Source: Bidens hawaiensis
Lineage: Eukaryota; Streptophyta; Magnoliopsida; Asterales; Asteraceae
Assembly (NCBI GenBank): GCA_021521415.1
Contig: JAIQDT010000001.1
Coordinates: 6,696,001-6,760,000 of the forward strand
Reading direction: 5' to 3'
DNA: 64,000 nucleotides
Of the stretch, positions 1 to 11,657 are shown piece after piece. How positions within the stretch are numbered: the stretch's first letter is position 1; each line of letters opens with the position of its first letter. The translations under genes and the position numbers were made by a program. A model generated the notes under the pieces. The model saw only the letters and a list, made by a program, of their open reading frames with translations. It was not told where the DNA came from and ran no database searches.

Positions 1-1182
1 CAAGAGTTTGACCCAAATGAGGAGATTTGACCAAAAACGAAGAATATGGAAGATTGGAATCTTCTCAACCTCCTCAGAAACTGCTAAGTATTGAATCCGA
101 GCACACCTTGGACATTCGAGTAAGCTTTTACTTAGCCGAGTACGAGATTTTGCCTCCCGGGCAAGGTTTGCTTCAAATAGTCTTCTTAAGTGGATATCCG
201 AGTAAGGTATGCTATTTAGTGAATTCCCGAGTAAGGACCACACATTTGGCATCTCCGAGCAAGGTTCACTTTGTCAAGCAGGGTTGTTCTTCAAAGCTAA
301 CTCTTTTACTCTTCCGAGTAAGGTTTGGTTAACCAAGTCCAAGAAGCCAAATAATTGGAAGACCGGGCAAGGTATTCTTTAATAATTATGGTCCGAGTAT
401 ACTTGATGAGTTAATAGAATATCTCTAAGTTATTTCAAGTAAGGTTCTGCTCAAGTAAGGTATGTACTCCCGAGTACGCCTTATCAATAAGTTGTTCAAC
501 TGACAATGAGCCGAACAGGACCATAGAAGAACAGGGTTGCTCGTAAGGATTTGTCGAGCAAAGTTTGATAAGTCAAAGAAAATTGAAGTCTACTCGGTGA
601 ATATTTTACTTGGTAAAATATTCTTTAAGTAAAGTCTACCCGGAAACTGATCCCGAGTACACTTATATGTTTACCAAGTCTGAAGGAAGGCCGAGTACAC
701 TACGTACTCGGAGACTGAAGATTAATGAAAAGCCTACCAGGAAGACTTGTTTTACACTTAGTTTTATTTTTGAATATGTAATTTGAATATATACTATCGG
801 ATAGGGTTTCTAGAAGGAATGACAGCTGTCCTAGGTTGGTAGGCCTATAAATAGAATATTTAGGGTACGCCGCCACAGACACGAAAAATACACGAGACGC
901 GACACATTAATTGAGAATATTTTGTGTGTGACGGCTGTCCTAGGATTCCTTATAAACCCTAAATCGATTACTCCTTTTGTATGATTATTATTATATAAAT
1001 TGAAATCTTTTGAGTGAATCCTATGTGTGTCTTCGATCTTTGAATATTCATTGCAACCGTATGTTTGTTATTGATTCCGCCTTTAACAAACGGTCATCAT
1101 TCTAAATATAGTAACCCGTCATTAACTCTCTTGTCGACACGATTAATTTTGTGTGAGTTATGACATGATTGATTAAGATCCG
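1..1182 (+). repeat. LTR of Sirevirus H, + orientation, left edge cut by the window
   Basis: This stretch matches, in reverse complement, the 3' LTR of element E (58219-59370) over its whole length: the same opening around the TTTGACC and GGAAGATTGGAA words, the same TATA box context, and the same end around GTGTGAGTTATGACA. It is crowded with variants of CCGAGTAAGGTT. It is followed by - strand coding remnants of element G rather than by a primer-binding site, so it is a 3' LTR or a solo LTR. The element body, if any, lies left of the window. The right boundary (about 1182) is estimated from where similarity to E stops. I cannot check a target-site duplication because the left end is missing. 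Confidence 0.75.
846..854 (+). promoter_or_regulatory. TATA box of LTR H
   Basis: TATAAATAG follows GGCC, and the same word in the same context occurs in the LTR of E at 58565-58573 on the opposite strand. Conservation between two diverged LTRs supports it as the core promoter. Transcription would start about 30 bases downstream. Confidence 0.6.
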
Positions 1183-1268
1183 AGCCGAATCGACCATCAT
1201 AAGTGGGACACTCACAGACCTGGTGGATCTCGAAAACCAATCATAAAAATATCATAATAGTTCCCTTG

Positions 1269-2058
1269 TTATGGTGATGGGGGGCTCGCTTCAAATGGTA
1301 GGTTATAAAAAGCTTCAGCAGCTACTTCTTGTTCCCTTATTTCATCGGCTTGTTCAGATAAGGTAAAAAGAACATCAGTATATGGTGGAAATTTGTTTGG
1401 AAATCTTTGTACATAGGGATCTTGAGGATCATAGCCGTAAGGAATTAAGTATGATGGTTCTTGATAACCAGAATCCAAAGTGCATTCACATGTCATGTTA
1501 TTTTGAACATAAGAGCATTTACTTTCATCACTTTTCACTTTAGAGGTTTCTTCCACGGGATGTTCCTCCGAATCGGTTTCCACATCATCCATATTAAGAT
1601 CTACTTCTATAGTTACTTTTTCTTGAGGTTGCATTACTCTCATCTTGGGTCTTTTAGATGGACCTTTTATGGAATTAGTGGAGGAATCTATAAATTGGAG
1701 TTCCAAAGCGCCATCTTCTTTGATCGGAATGAAATTGCATCCAACTGTATGTGTCTTGCTAGTGTTCGGACTTAATCGGTTCATTAATTTTCATTTTGTT
1801 AGAGGGATGATAATCCAAGATATCGGTCGGATGATTATTGGGAGTTGGTGGATCGCTTAGCATAAAAATCGGCATTTACTTCGTGCCGGGAAAATAGGCT
1901 GGTTGACTTCCATAGGGTACTACGGGGATTGGATGATCTTGGCTAAAGAAGTTGGTATAATAGTTGTCTCTTTCGTTTCCTTTCGGAATAGCTAGTTCCA
2001 GACAGTTCGCCATTCTACGTTCCTTGCAAAAAGTATCCTCATACTTTTTGAATGACAT
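1269..2058 (-). pseudogene. Remnant of the 5' internal ORF (before gag) of gypsy element G
   Basis: Two - strand open stretches (2058-1876, 60 codons; 1784-1269, 171 codons) lie directly downstream of a primer-binding site at 2196-2211, where chromoviruses of this kind often carry leader or pre-gag coding sequence. The longer one is acidic and Pro/Tyr-rich and contains no zinc knuckle or protease motif. The two are in different frames, so the ORF is probably broken. I do not recognise a family, and the assignment rests on position. Gag and pol of G would lie beyond LTR H, to the left of the window. Confidence 0.45.
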
Positions 2059-2195
2059 CTATTCAGGTTAGGTTACTGAGGGATAGGAAATTGTACCAAC
2101 ATATCTTATCACTTTAATGTAATATAATAAAATATTGAAATTTATCCCTTGACAAAAGCTTAGGTATGATTAAATACCTTAATTCGCTATTATCG

Positions 2196-2211
2196 ATGGC
2201 TCTGGTACCAA
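2196..2211 (-). other. Primer-binding site of element G
   Basis: On the - strand this reads TTGGTACCAGAGCCAT, one base from the usual plant initiator Met-tRNA complement (TGGTATCAGAGC). It sits two bases from the end of an LTR that terminates GTGTGATA. It fixes G as a - strand element with its 5' LTR to the right. Confidence 0.75.
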
Positions 2212-2213
2212 CC

Positions 2214-4692
2214 TATCACACCCCAACTTAGGGTCTAGAATTGTGACCAATAGTTAGTACATGTTTTGTTAATATATCACAGTTTAAGTTTGTAAAGCGG
2301 AAGTCTTGATTGAAAATATTATTATATTCTGAAAGACGGGATTTAAACACACGATAGTAGTTACAAAAGTATTTAAAGTGATAAAACCATAATGTACATT
2401 ATTTTAATAATAAAACTTCGTTTGAGCCATCAGGTCGTCTAACGGCTATCCATCATCTCCAAACACCTTGTCACAAACCCGATTAAAGGCGGCAGAATAT
2501 GCTAGGGTGCAACGTATTGCTCAAGAATTCAAGACACTATTAAAGTGACAATATTTAAACAACTCATTAGTTTCATTCAATCACCAAAAGTAACACATCT
2601 TATTCATACAAAATAACACCAAATATAAGAATTTAATTGATCATTTTTCTAATAACCTAAACGGTCTCAAAATAAGATAGCATCTTCAAACTCCAATCAA
2701 CCAATAATCAAACCTGTAACAATGCATAAAATAATATTTGTCAATACGAATGTTGATGAGCAATTTCATAGTTTTGAGTACATATAATATGAGGCAAAAT
2801 CCCCAAATCGAATATGAAACTATAAATAAAAGCTAGTATTGCGGCATATAATTCATAAATAAATAAGGATCCTTTCTAATCGGTAACAACCGACATACTC
2901 GGATAATGAGGCCCTATTCTACTAGCACAAGGCTAAACTAATCCTCCAATTCTTCATCCACATCCATCCCTTTCAACTCTTCATCCACATCCATCCCAAC
3001 TAGATCGGCTCCACAAATGTAATCAAGACACGTATCATACTTATTGAGGCTCAACAAGAACATCAAAGTAAAAACTCGTGAACGTGAAGCATATGAAACA
3101 TATAACATACAATAGAGCAAGTATTTTATGTATCATACACCTTAAAGTTTTTTGTTTGAGGATAGAGTATTATAAATCATTCTTGTTTTGAATAAGTATG
3201 CATGTTACCCCCAAAGTATAAAAATTAAAACGGGGGATGAAATGTACTCACTTGAAATAAGTAACTTGAAGGATTAGTTTGCGAATAAGTGGAAAGGTAA
3301 GTTCAACGAGCAAGACCTAGATAAAAAAGGGTCTTGAGTTAGTAGATGGTCTTAAAAGCTTTATAATAACATGACAAGTAAGATAAATAGTTAAAGTTTG
3401 AGGGTTAAAGTGTAAATACATAAGAAGTAAAGTAATGGTTTTAGAAAAATAAGTTTACTCAAAATCGGGTCTCGGTATTCTATTCATTAGTTTTACTTAC
3501 CCTTTGTTAAGTAAGTATTTGGGTGTAATTGCGATATTGCAAGACCCTTTGTTAAATATATACTAAGACGAGATTTTACGAGTGATCCGATTTGTCGGTT
3601 CGAGTCTTGATAATTGGTCAAGCCTGAAGCCGAGATTCCAAAGTGATAAATGTTATAAGATAACTCAATGAAATCAAAAGAAACTTAACCAAGTGTGTAG
3701 TTCTATTAAAAAGAACCTCAACGTCCGTTAAGCGAGTGTTTGGCTTTGTCGGTCCAAACTTGTTATAAGAACAAGTTGGATCCGACATACCAAGTATTTT
3801 GATAAAACAATTAAAATTAGTTTATAATGTAGTATTAAAGAAAAATAAGAGATTCGGTGGCCCAAAACACAACTAGTGTGTCTTAAGCGAGTGAACCCGG
3901 TTTAGCTTGGTCTGGTTCGGTCCTTGAATCGGAATAAGACCGAGGATGGTTACCACATACCCAATACCATAGAACTTTATTAAAATAACTTTGAAACGGT
4001 AATACTCAATTCTTACATACAACATGTTAAAAATAATTTAAACAAGAGTTTGGTTTTGGTTTGGTCCTTGAGTCAGAATGAAACCGGGCAACATACCCAA
4101 TGCCATAGAACTCATTAAAATGATTTGAAAACTAAAATAAATAGAAACAAAACATTAATGATAAGCTTAAGCAACATTAATTTGCTTACATAAATTAAAG
4201 TATTTAATAAGGACTATAATAGTTCTCCATGTAGCCTTGCCTAGCAATACACCTAAACCGATCAAGGCCGGAGAACGGAACCCAAAAAAATAAGGGGAAT
4301 ATGTTTTAAACAAACTATACTAACAAGCTTTTATTAACACGAATTAGTTAGAAACAAAGATTACCATTAGTTTGACCTTGAGAAGTCAAACTATCAAAGT
4401 TTGAAGAAGAATACTTAAGTCTAGATTGGGAGAGATTTGAGGTTTAATGAGCAACAAAAAATGGGTGCATTGGTCTTGTTTATTTAGGTAAAGGTGAAGG
4501 ATTGGCCATAATGTTGCTTTCATACAATCTTATTGGTAAAAATGGTCAAACAAAGCACAAAAATAAACAAAAACGAGCCTGTGATATGCAGACAGGGCTA
4601 GGTGTTGCGCGACCACCATGAGCTTGGTGTGGCGCGGCGTGATACCCCTAGCCGGGGGTGTTGGTCTTCAAGTTTGATTTTTGACGATTTGG
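2214..4692 (-). repeat. 5' LTR of gypsy element G, left part (split by element A)
   Basis: The LTR begins at the PBS with TATCACACCCC (its 3' end in element sense) and has no long ORF, as expected of an LTR. It continues after element A at 48318 and probably ends at 48406 in GTGTAACA, which is an imperfect inverted match to the left terminus. Total length would be about 2.6 kb, typical of chromovirus LTRs. A short acidic 27-bp duplication lies at 2940-3000, and a GC-rich patch lies at 4600-4660. No other gene is visible in these 2.5 kb. Confidence 0.65.
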
Positions 4693-4697
4693 GTCCT
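4693..4697. repeat. Target-site duplication of element A (left copy)
   Basis: GTCCT here precedes the 5' LTR of A, and GTCCT at 48318-48322 directly follows its 3' LTR. Matching 5-bp flanks 43.6 kb apart show that everything between arose from one insertion plus later insertions into it. Confidence 0.9.
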
Positions 4698-5113
4698 TGT
4701 TGGTGCATAATGTCAGTAGTTCAGTATCTTGTGTTTTGTATGTGTCTGTAATCGTGTTAGATTGTTAGTTTTGGTTTTGAATATTGTTTTACACAAGTTC
4801 GCCTGGGATGTAAGCGAACTTGGAGACAAGCGAAGTTATGACAACTTCGCCTAGTATGTTAGGCGAAGTTGTCGAGGCTTATATATACCTCACTTCGGCT
4901 TGGTTTTGGTTATGTTTTTTATGGAACGTGTGTTAGTGATCATTGAGATCACATGTTGAAGTGTTGCAATACAATCGTGTTTGTTAGTATTGTAACGTGT
5001 GTTTGTTTATCGGTTCAATGTATTATATATCTTACGCTCGTATCATATTACGTGGGGATTCCGCACCCTCGTGTTACGAGATACTCCTGTGTAGATCCGG
5101 CTGGGAACCTACA
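4698..5113 (+). repeat. 5' LTR of element A
   Basis: Starts TGTTGGTG and ends CCTACA; the partner at 47902-48317 has exactly the same length. The U3 part contains inverted copies of the family motif AACTTCGCC: a perfect 13-bp inverted repeat at 4841-4853 / 4860-4872 with a six-base loop, and a shorter one just upstream. A TATA-like TATATATA lies at 4880-4887. Confidence 0.92.
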
Positions 5114-5114
5114 A

Positions 5115-5127
5115 TTGGTATAAGAGC
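5115..5127 (+). other. Primer-binding site of element A
   Basis: TTGGTATAAGAGC starts one base after the LTR. It differs from the canonical Met-tRNA complement by a single C to A change. Confidence 0.8.
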
Positions 5128-5323
5128 TTTTGCTCGTGATTGTGTGGTTCGGGATTATCACACGGGTGTTAAGATCGTTCCGTCCGACTATTCGCGGAAC
5201 GAGTTTACGCTGGAATACCAAGTTTTTGGGTCTTGCTCATCTCCCACCATCAAATTTAACCCAATACACCTTCGCATACCTCGCAATACGTCCAATTAAA
5301 ACCTGCAAAAACTTGTGTTCATC

Positions 5324-5510
5324 AGGCGAAGTTGCCATCATCGTTTGTAGGGTTTAAGCGAACTTATAAGGTTTAAGTGAAGTTAAGTTTAAGCGAAGTT
5401 AAGTTTAAGCGAAGTTATAGTGCAAGCGAAGTTGAGTATAAGCGAAGTTAAATTCCAAGCGAAGATAAGCCCAAGCGAAGTTAACCAGCGAAGTTGTCAT
5501 AACTTCGCTG
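5324..5510 (+). repeat. Leader array of the AAGCGAAGTT motif
   Basis: About eleven copies of (A)GCGAAGTT or close variants occur at roughly 15-17-base intervals between the PBS and gag. The array closes with an inverted pair (AGCGAAGTT, five bases, AACTTCGCT). The same motif is in the LTR (4795-4872) and in front of ORF2 (12625-13340). The region between PBS and array (5128-5323) holds nothing else I recognise. Confidence 0.85.
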
Positions 5511-5572
5511 CCTGATCACTGTTTAAAAGGAAATATACTTTTTTTGTATTTCGAGTCTTGTTCCTTTCAACT

Positions 5573-8016
5573 ATGACTTCAATAAGCATTACAGAACTGG
5601 TAAAAATGAAGGTTGAAGCCGGTTCAGCAACCAAAGCTCCAAAAATGCTTAAGGGTACTGATTTCGTTGCATGGAAAGATCGGTTTGAACAGTATGTGAA
5701 GTATCAAGATGCTAAGATGTGGGTTTGCATTCAAGACGGATACATTCCACCAACATCCTTGTTTGAAGGTCGTGAACAAATTAAGAAGTACAATAAGATG
5801 GAAGAGGAGGAAAAGAAAATGTATGAGGCAGAGAGTAAAGCTCATGCAGCAATAACAATGGCTCTTCCACAAGAGATTCTTCATACCTTCAAGAAGTACA
5901 AAACTGATAGAGAGCTATGGGAAGCACTAGAAAATAGATATGAAGGTAATGTAGACGGTTCTGATGAGAGGGGATAAAGACTTTGCCAATATTGATTTGG
6001 AAACAGCAGTCAATAAGTTACGAAATTTTGAACTTAACATGGTTTGGAAGGAGACACCAACTGATCAGGTTCAGGATCCGGGAATGTATAGTGCGAAAGT
6101 CACTCCAAGCTCAAGTTCAAAATCAGAATCCTCTGCCTACTACTCAAAGGGAGAATCAAACTCAAACTCAACTCGAGATGGTCATGTGATTCTCAATATG
6201 GATAGCGACGTATGTTTTGTAGATGGAGGTAGTAACCCTTCAAAACCTCAAGCCACAACTGGAAATTTCTCGTCAAATGTTCTAAGCTACAACTACTCAC
6301 AGATGTCCATGAGTGTTAAATCAGCTGAACAACAGTTTGCTCTCTATGCATCCTTCATTGCATCTTATGAGAACTACATCAAAGGAAAAATAGTCGACCC
6401 TGCAACGCTGGATGAATACTATGATAAGATCGATGCTGATGATTTCGAAGAGATGGACCTGCAGTGGCAGATGGCTATGATAGTAAGAAGGATAAAGAGA
6501 TTCATGAAGAAAACGGGTAGAAAGTTCGTTGGAGAAAGACCAGGGTTTGATAAATCAAAGGTTCGATGATACAACTGTCAACAAAATGGCCACTTTGCTA
6601 GGGAATGTACAAATGAGAGAGTCGAACGAAGTCAGAACAGACCTGCACAACAGAATAGGGGAGGTAGTGAGAATAGGGCTATGGTATCTAGACAGAATGG
6701 TGGATACAACTGGAATATACAAGTTGAGGAAGTGTTCGAACAGGCTAATTTGGTAAACATCGAAACTTGAGGAAGTGAGAAGGAGACGGGAGAAAATCAA
6801 GCATATATGGCAGAAGTGAACGATCAGCTCTCTGAGGTAAGTTCTGAACTTCATTGTATACAATGTGAAAATCTGTCTGAACAATTGAAAACAATAACTG
6901 ATCAGTTTGTTAGTTTGGAGGCACAATTTAAAACGTTAAAAGAAGATCATCACTATACTAAAACTAGAGAAAACAGTTACTCGGTAAAAATAAAAGCTAG
7001 TGAAAAGGATATCAGAAGTCTTAAAGCCAGTCTAGCTGAAAAAATACAAGTAATTGATCTTAGTTATGAAGTGTTAGAAGAAAAAACCAAACTAATTGCT
7101 GAAAAAGATAAACAGATAGCTGATTACCAGGTAAAAGTGGTGGAACTAAACAAAAAAATTGAACAATTTAGAAATTCATCAGCAATGCTAGATCACATGA
7201 TAAGTGTTCAACGTTTCCCGGTTAACAAAAGGGGGAATTGGATTTTCTGAAGTTCCACCACCGTATAACAATAACTGTACTTATAATCCTAGTAATCAGA
7301 AATCTGCTGATGTTGAGATTAGTCAGACAGTTCCAGTCAAAAATTCTACTAAAGAACCTGAAGTTGATAAGAGCGAAACGAGGAAGCCAATTTCTAATTT
7401 TGAGACTTCAGTTCCTAGCTCTGTCTCATCAAATTCGGACAAGTCATCCGAATCGGGTGAGATAAAAGAAGAGCTAGTGTTACTAAAACGTGGGGAAGAA
7501 TATAAGCCCAATGAAAAGAATTATTCCCTAAACCCGTTCGTCCCACCATATGTTAGACAAACGGGTAGTAAGGCAACCTCGACATCTTCAACAACTATTG
7601 AGACGAAAGTTGAAAACAGAAGTTGTTTAAGATGCAATCAAGTAGGACACCTTATTGCTGATTGTCCTCTAAACCAGAGAAAATCTAGAGGTATGAGGCC
7701 TCCGAAAACTGAGAATAAAACAAATATTAATTATAATACTGGTAAGAATGCGAACACACCAAATTTCGGACATTGGACTAATCCAAGATTTCAAAGAAAT
7801 CGGTCTCATTTTTTCCCAGTTAACTACCAAGCCAAAGCTTATAATTCAGTTAATTCACTAAGGTTTGGATGGCCTCATAGCCAATCCTCTAGAAGGTTTC
7901 CTTTCAGAACTTACAGAAATCTTCCTCAAACTGACTTTGGGCAACCAAAGTACTGGATGCCGGTCAACAGATTTAATCGACCCAAGACCAGTAGATCTTG
8001 GGTCCCCAGATTTTAA
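5573..8016 (+). pseudogene. gag: Element A gag, decayed (Sirevirus type with coiled-coil and two zinc knuckles)
   Basis: The structural gene for the particle shell. The ATG at 5573 gives a copia Gag N-terminus with a WKDRFEQY segment and a helical core. The frame then shifts near 5965. A stop at 6567-6569 replaces the first Cys of a CCHC knuckle (the remaining YNC, GH and REC are readable just after it), and another stop follows near 6768. From about 6807 a Lys/Glu-rich coiled-coil runs for some 130 residues. A second frameshift near 7230 leads into a Ser/Thr-rich part and a complete knuckle, CLRCNQVGHLIADC, at about 7624-7665. The frame ends in TAA at 8014. An extended coiled-coil Gag is known for Sireviruses. 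This copy cannot make full-length protein. Confidence 0.85.
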
Positions 8017-8031
8017 TCTATTTCTTTAATT

Positions 8032-11000
8032 GTGCAGGAACAGTCAAACAGGGCTGTAAACAATATGTGGGTTGTTGACAGTGGCTGTTCCCGGCACATG
8101 ACTGGTAACAAGAATTTTTTACGTGACTGGAAATCTGTTCAAGGAGGAAGGGTTAGTTTTGCTGGAGAGAGTGGAGGTAGAATCAGTGGTATTGGAACTG
8201 TGACTAATGGAAGAATGAAGTTAGAGAAGGCGAATTATGTGGAAGAGTTGAAGCATAACTTGTTGAGTGTGTCTCATATTTGTGTCAAAGAATACACGGT
8301 TCATTTTACTAAATACGAGGCAATCGTTCTTTATCCTGGTTTCAAGATACCAGAGGCATGGGTGGTGATGAAAGCTCCAAGAAAAAAGAACACGTATGTG
8401 ATGGATATGAGATCAAATGAGATAACCACAGAAGAGTCATGTCTTCTGTCAAAGGCAACTGAGTCGGAGTCAGAGTTATGGCATCGAAGAATGGGACATA
8501 TACATCTTCGCAAAATGAATTACATTGTCAAGAATGGGCTGGTGCTTGGTGTTCCATTGAGGAATTTTAACTTTGAAGATCAATGCTTGTCGTGCAAGAA
8601 AGGAAAGCAACACAAAAAACCTCATCACTCCAAGAAGGTTAACTCAATTGTCAGTACCCTAGACCTACTTCACATGGATCTCTTTGGTCCCGTGAATGTA
8701 AAGAGTCTAGGTGGAACGTCATACTTCTTGGTTGTAACCGATGATTACTCTTGATACTCTTGGGTATACTTTCTGAAGGCAAAAGATGACACAGTTCAGT
8801 TGGTAATTGACTTGATTACCAAGGTTGAAAATATTGTTGGGAAAAAGGTTAAGTACATCAGGAGTGATAATGGTACAGAATTCAAGAACTACCAGATGGA
8901 GATGTTCTGCTTACAGAAAGGAATAGAACATCAGTACAGCACCCCGTATACTCCGCAACAAAATGGGGTAGCTGAGAGGAAGAATAGAACGCTAATCTAA
9001 GGAGCCAGAACCATGCTGGCAGATGCTAAACTTCCCGTGGTGTTCTGGGCTGAAGCTGTTGCCACAGCTTGTTATATCCTTAATCGTGTTTTAACTGTTA
9101 AAAGATTAAATAAAACTTGTTATGAGCTTATGCATGGTAGAAAGCCAAACTTGAATGGTCTCGAACCTTTCGGGTGCCCATGTTCGATATTAAAGACAAA
9201 CTCAAAATTTGGTGAGAAAGCCGACGAAGGTATTTTAGTCGGATATGTTGTTGGGACTCCCAACAGAAGAGTCTTTAATTTATCGAACAGCAAGGTTGAG
9301 GTAGTATGTAACACTGACATTACAAATCACCAAAGCCTAGCATGGGACCCGCTGAAGGTTTCGACTATGATAAACTATTCAAATATTTTAATGTGCCTTA
9401 CTTGGATTTTGCAGAAGTTGATGAGAAACTTGCTTCACAGATTCTGTATGACGAGGAAGAAAACATTGTGCAACGTCCGCAATACGATGAAAGTCAACCT
9501 ATCTCGTCAAGTGCCATTGATACTCCTGCTGCCTCTACTGAAGAAGAATTCTTCAATCCATTTCACACTCAACATCAATCACACACTGATGAACTCTCTT
9601 CAAATTTAGAAAACAATCTGGAAGTCGGTCCGGTTCAGAGCACTGGAATTCACAAAAATCACCCTTTGGAGAATGTGATAGGTAATCTGTCTGACGGTGT
9701 TCAAACAACAAGGAGTTTGGATGAACACACATGTATTTACGCAAGCATTAAAGACACGGGTATCATAAATGAATGCTTGTACACCTGCTTCATCAGTCAG
9801 ATTGAACCGAAGAATTATCAAATGGCTCTAAAGGACAGCTCGTGGGTCGAAGCCATGCAAGAAGAATTAGCCCAGTTTGAGAAGATGGAAGTTTGGAAAT
9901 TAGTTGAAAAACCACAGAATGTAATTGCTATCGGTACAAAGTGGGTTTTTAAATGTAAGAGAGATGAGAAAGGGATAATCATACGGAACAAGGCAAGGCT
10001 GGTAGTAAAAGGGTTTAATCTGCAAGAAGGAATCAACTACAACGAAGTGTTTGCTCCTGTGGCAAGATTGGAGGAAATTCGACTATTTTTGGCATTTGCT
10101 GCACACAAAGAGATGAAAGTGTTCCAGTTAGATGTGAAAAGTGCCTTTCTTAATGGTAAAGTTGATGAGGTGGTGTACGTTAAACAACCTCCTGGATTCC
10201 CTGACCCAGATTATCCTGATCATGTGTACAAACTGAGTAAAGCTCTATATGGGCTACATCAGGCCCCTCATGCCTGGTACGCAACCTTGTCTGATTACTT
10301 GCTTGACAATGGGTTTGAAAAAGGAAAGATCTATAGCACGCTGTTTGTCAAGAGAAAAGGGAGAGATTTTCTACTAGTTCAAGTCTATGTGGACGACATC
10401 ATTTTTGCTGCATCAAAAGTCGACATGTGTCAGGAATTTGAAGCAGTCATGAAAAAGAAGTTTGAAATGAGCGCCATGGGAGAATTAACTTTCTTTTTGG
10501 GATTGCAGGTAGATCAGAAGAAAGATGGGATGTTTATTCATCAAACAAAATATGTCCATGATGTGCTCAAACGCTTCAAGATGGACGATAGCACCCCATT
10601 TGATACTCCAGTTTGTGTCAAACACAAACTGGGTGCTGATTCTGACAGTGATGCAAATTTTGATCCCACCCAATATCGAGCAATCATAGGTTCTTTAATG
10701 TATTTAACTGCGTCTAGACCTGATATTATGTTTGCAGTTTGTCTTTGTGCTCGTTTTCAGGCAAGCCCGAAGGAATCTCACATGAAGGGAGTGAAGAGAA
10801 TATTGCGGTATCTCAAAGGCAAGCCTAAGTTGGGATTGTGGTACACGAAAGGGGGAGAACTGGATTTGGTAGCTTACACAGATTCTAACTATGGTGGTTG
10901 CAATCAGAACAGGAAGTCAACAACCGGTGGATGTCAGTTTCAGGGAGGAAGATTGGTGTCGTGGCAGTGCAAGAAGCAGACCTCAGTAGCCATTTCCACC

Positions 11001-11333
11001 TGCGAAGCAGAGTACATGGCAGCATCAAACTGCTGCTCCCAGGTTCTATGGATACAACAGCAATTGCGCGATTACTGTCTGAATTTCACTCAAACTCCTA
11101 TTTGCATTGATAACACTGCTGCAATCTCAGTAACTAACAATTCCGTCAAACACAGCAAAACTAAACATATTGATATTCGTCATCATTTTATACGGGATTG
11201 TGCTGAGAAGAAATTAATTGTGCTTGAAAAGGTTGATTCTTTGGATAATTTAGCCGATATTTTTACTAAAGTGTTTGACCGATCCCGTTTTCAAAACCTT
11301 GTTGAGCTTAATGGGATGATCAATCCCGAGTAA
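8032..11333 (+). pseudogene. pol: Element A pol: protease, integrase, reverse transcriptase, RNase H (broken)
   Basis: Enzymatic polyprotein in copia order and in frame with the end of gag across a stop codon. Visible are the protease VVDSGCSRHMTG, the integrase zinc part (WHRRMGH, then CLSCKKGKQ) and the catalytic core (DLFGP, RSDNGTEF, NGVAERKNRT). The RT carries KWVFKCKRD and YVDDIIF near 10387, and the RNase H carries AYTDSNYGGC. Damage: TGA at 8752 where the family has Arg in DDYSR, TAA at 8998 after RTLI, and a frameshift near 9340 between integrase and RT. From 9342 to 11333 the RT/RNase H part is open for 663 codons. Closest relative in the window is the pol of D. Confidence 0.92.
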
Positions 11334-11376
11334 CCTTGTTTTTTTTCGTTTTGTTTTGTTTTTTTTTAAAAAAAAT

Positions 11377-11657
11377 CACTATCGCTTAGAATTATGTCGG
11401 TTGCTTCAGTTTGAAGGACACATCTTCGGATATGTTTGGTCCATACTTCTACTAGTAGATTATGAGGATAGCCATTAACCAGATGACTGAAAGTGACCGG
11501 GGCGGTTTATGATGTGTTTTTATTCTTTCACTGAAAAACAGTCGTTCATACTTAGTTAGAAGGACACATACTCGTATGTGGTCGGTCCAGCTGATCCATT
11601 GGATCTTCAGGATAGCCGTTTACCTAAAGATTTTGACTTTATTGGGGCGATAGAATT
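11377..11657 (+). promoter_or_regulatory. Conserved post-pol non-coding block of element A with twin hairpins
   Basis: About 280 bases starting 40 bases after pol are about 94 % identical (by eye) to the reverse complement of 39908-40184 in element D. The block is an internally repeated unit: GAAGGACA, hairpin, GGTCC, then GGATAGCC, then a GGGGCG-like end, occurring twice about 147 bases apart. Hairpin 1 (11418-11435) has a TTCG loop and one C-A mismatch. Hairpin 2 (11565-11580) has a six-base perfect stem and a CTCG loop. There is no ORF through it. Function unknown; an RNA-level role is an inference. Confidence 0.8.

Noticed and set aside
4997..5299. 100-codon open frame across the LTR/PBS border of A
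   Set aside because: It spans non-coding LTR, PBS and leader, and its counterpart in the 3' LTR reads out into unrelated sequence.
5324..5510. Regularly spaced repeats resembling a CRISPR array
   Set aside because: Units are short, degenerate and contiguous with variable spacing, lie in a plant retrotransposon leader, and have no Cas genes or long repeats.
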